A DNA stretch of 64,000 bases from Planococcus citri (Eukaryota; Arthropoda; Insecta; Hemiptera; Pseudococcidae), in assembly GCF_950023065.1 (NCBI RefSeq), contig NC_088679.1:5022001-5086000 (forward strand). The letters run 5' to 3'. The notes below the pieces were generated by a model that made no database searches, was not told the origin of the DNA, and saw only the letters and a program-made list of their open reading frames with translations. A program made the translations under genes and the position numbers. Positions 61,401-64,000 of the stretch are shown in pieces. Position 1 is the stretch's first letter. Every line of letters starts with the position of its first letter.

Positions 61401-62141
61401 TTGAGTGAAAACTTCATTTATGGTGGATCGAACGCTCGTGACGCCTCCCCACCAAAATTTAAACGCGTAATGAGAAAAAATAGCCGATAAAAAGGTAAAC
61501 ACGAAAATAATATTGATAACGAATTTTACATAGGTAAAATGAAAAATGATACGCGATAGGTACGCGAATTCGAATTCATAAATTAATCGCAAACTTCAAT
61601 TCAATTGTTGTGGATTGAATAAAATTAACCTTTTGGAATTACCTATTATAACATTCCCGAAACTAAATACCTCAAAATATACCGAACGTACATAATTTAC
61701 GAGTACCTACAACAGTTTTTTTCGTTTTATCTTTTATCTTCATTCTTCAAAATAATCGTAAGTAGGCTAGCAGATGTAAAATAAATTATTATGATGGAAC
61801 AATAACCGATATCGAACAATGATCACCGAAACCGAAAATATAGTAATGCGCTACATCACCCGTTTTTCGAAAGATTCAAACACGAAAACACCACCGGAAA
61901 ACCCAAGACTCAACATACCATCGTAAAATGCTAAGTATTAAAATCATTTATATCATGTAAACCATAATTAACGAATTGTTTCAATTTATCAACAGAATTA
62001 CCGAACAGGAAGATACACCGAAGGGAAATGTTTGACAAAATATACCATCGAAAATCGTTGATCAAACTAACACTCAAGGTGTTAAAAGAAAAATTGAAAA
62101 GTTTGTCAACAGAAAACTATGAAAAAGATGATCGTTTATCG

Positions 62142-62175
<34 letters not shown>

Positions 62176-64000
62176 CAACGCATTTACTTTTAATTCACCA
62201 CCGTAAATAAGTTCATCGAAACTAAACGAATTTTAATCACTATTACACCATTAATATCTGTTTCCTATTTTAGATTACACAAAGCATCGAAGATCATAGA
62301 GCATTTATACCAGCAAAGTTATCAATCAGAAGTTTGGGAAAAATGAGCACGAACTCCGTTCGATATTCAAGATCGTGGCAAACTTAACACTTCTTAATTT
62401 ATCACCACTATTTATTCACAACGTTGAATATTTATTTGTACACCAAACGTACGTTCGACACCATTATCGCTCCTATTATTCTCAACGATAATCACAAACT
62501 TGAACCTGACTTCTATTTCAAAAAAGAAAACGACATCGAAACCACAAGAAAATTTCCAACTAGAAAACGTATTGTCGAACGAAAAAAGTTTACCTGGAAA
62601 GTTCAAGATCGTAGCTTTCAATTGATCGTCTATCAAACTTCCTAGGAAAACAACATCGTCACTCGAAGCATTTAGTATATTAGATAATCAATGTCACTTT
62701 TCCAATTACAAAAGTGACATCGACATAAGAATAAGAAAGTACCCCCATACCGATGGATCGAGCTTTCAACTTTACTCGCATCACTATTATACGATCATTT
62801 ATAATTCGATTATCAAGTTTCAGATCCACTAATCAATCAGAAACCCCATTAAGGAATAAAGAATCATCAAAAGAAAAACCAAAGCGTTTAACAAAACGAT
62901 TATTCTACATTAATAAAACATTTATATCAATTTTTGTTTTCAAAAATACAAATACCCATCCCTGACTGATGAACTTTTGGTGATAAAATATTATCGATCG
63001 ACAATTTAGAACGATGAACATTATTGTTCAAAAACTTATTCATTTCATCAACGCAAGAATATTATTCCATCATGAGAGTGATTCTCACATTTCAATTTTA
63101 ATTCATTCGGTTTACGTTTTTATTCAGGACCAAAGTTGAAATAACATCGATAGGAGAAATAGCATGAATAACCGAAGCTTCCAAATTATCATTACCTACT
63201 CAAATCGTTCATTTCGAACTCGATTCACTTTCTTTATACGGTTTTTTTTTTTACTAAACTCGTTTTCTATGTAAAAACTACCACTCGATTCTCAAACCAC
63301 TCGGATAAGTTGATTGACCGGTTCACCATTTACACGAATCATTGAAAAAAGACGTATATATATTGCATAGCTAGTTTGCCGTAAATATACGTTGACTACA
63401 GTTGGAGAGCGGTAAGCAGGGTTAAAAATAAACTCGCGGTAGGTACGTTACTCGTCGAGTCACCGTGTAGGTACGCTGAACGATTCGAGAAGTAAAATCA
63501 CATCAACGAAATAGAAAATTAGGTACGTAGATTAATATAGAAATACGGAAACAGTTACTCGTAATTTAATCAATACTTTTAGATCAAGAGACAGACTCGA
63601 ATTGGGAAAAAAACCGTTGAGATTTTCATTGAAACACGACGAAAATTCACTCGAGTAGGATTAACGTACCTATGATTTCGTTGACCAAACGACTCGCGAG
63701 GAAATTACGTTAACAAAGTAGAAAATTACACAAACAGATACAGGAACGCGAATACCGATCATTATTAGGTAAATTTTGAATCCCGAAACAACAATATGAA
63801 ATCAAAAGAAACGACCGTTAGAATTATAGGCTTCGATTGAAACTTCTAACTCATCACGAACCACACGAACGACATTATAGGTACCATAAACGTATACTTA
63901 AAACACATTTACGTAATAATTGAATGCATATATGTATACAAGTAAAGTACTCACCGATTAACCGAAGGAAATAAAACAAATGATCGTATAAAACAGCAAC
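61401..64000. other. Repeat-poor region, no coding gene recognised
   Basis: Unlike the preceding 28 kb this stretch shows no foldback, tandem or satellite repeat apart from a T-run at 62142-62168. Frames of 60-83 codons (for example 62424-62645 and 62753-62965) show no domain or splice pattern. Base composition is more even and many CGA/TCG words appear, as in the flanks of the genes at the left. It could be the 5' region or first intron of a gene to the right or left of the edge. Confidence 0.4.
63354..63417 (+). promoter_or_regulatory. Weak candidate core promoter and first donor site
   Basis: GTATATATATT at 63354-63364 is followed about 40 bases later by ACTACAGTTG, a loose match to the arthropod initiator, and by GCGGTAAGC at 63410, which could be a splice donor. 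The spacing is longer than the usual 30 bases between TATA and start. Direction and use are unproven. Confidence 0.15.

Overview
The window is nuclear DNA from an animal, most likely an insect. It holds five spliced protein-coding genes with GT-AG introns, AT-rich introns and spacers, arthropod or animal families (vigilin, Polycomb-like, integrin-linked kinase, MyD88), and one short run of TTAGG-type repeat. The frequent GTAGGTACCTAC-like words recall sap-sucking Hemiptera such as mealybugs and aphids, but that is only an impression. No bacterial, viral or organellar genes were seen.

Layout. 104-3971 (minus): the 5' half of a vigilin gene, a multi-KH RNA-binding protein whose 3' part runs off the left edge. 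4225-4623: a PIF/Harbinger-like MITE. 5861-8196 (minus): an unrecognised coiled-coil protein (585 aa) with a C-terminal CxxC...CxxC zinc knuckle. 8400-12400: spacer with a large palindrome (9797-10840). About 12400-18660 (plus): a Polycomb-like (PCL/MTF2/PHF19) gene. Its 3.9-kb intron carries a 3-kb repeat block, and the PHD2 and extended-homology exons expected there are missing or eroded. 21430-22550: a second palindrome, built from ACCGGT-containing modules. 24760-29659 (minus): a complete integrin-linked kinase gene of 8 coding exons, with a 450-bp-unit tandem array in one intron. 30874-32737 (minus): a complete MyD88 gene with death domain, TIR domain and a lysine/serine-rich tail.

From 32838 to the right end no convincing gene was found. 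This half holds a TIR element with a GC-rich core (32838-33823), a diverged tandem triplication (34480-35610), a 2.5-kb foldback element (36966-39510), remnants of dispersed repeats (39790-41800), a small MITE (42855-43010), and a 16-kb satellite array of about 72-bp monomers (about 43791-60143). The satellite has higher-order repeat structure of about 1.4-1.5 kb, and its right edge abuts half of a foldback element of the same family as 36966-39510. The last 2.6 kb (61400-64000) is repeat-poor and may hold the upstream part of a gene lying to the right.

Two genes act in connected but different pathways: ILK at integrin adhesions and MyD88 in Toll signalling. Vigilin (mRNA binding) and Polycomb-like (PRC2 recruitment) are housekeeping or chromatin genes. 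Nothing suggests these neighbours form a functional cluster. The most unusual property is the repeat landscape. Several unrelated large palindromes are each built from internal tandem modules, and related modules reappear as direct arrays inside introns and next to the satellite. All exon boundaries were assigned by eye from reading frame, splice consensus and family conservation.
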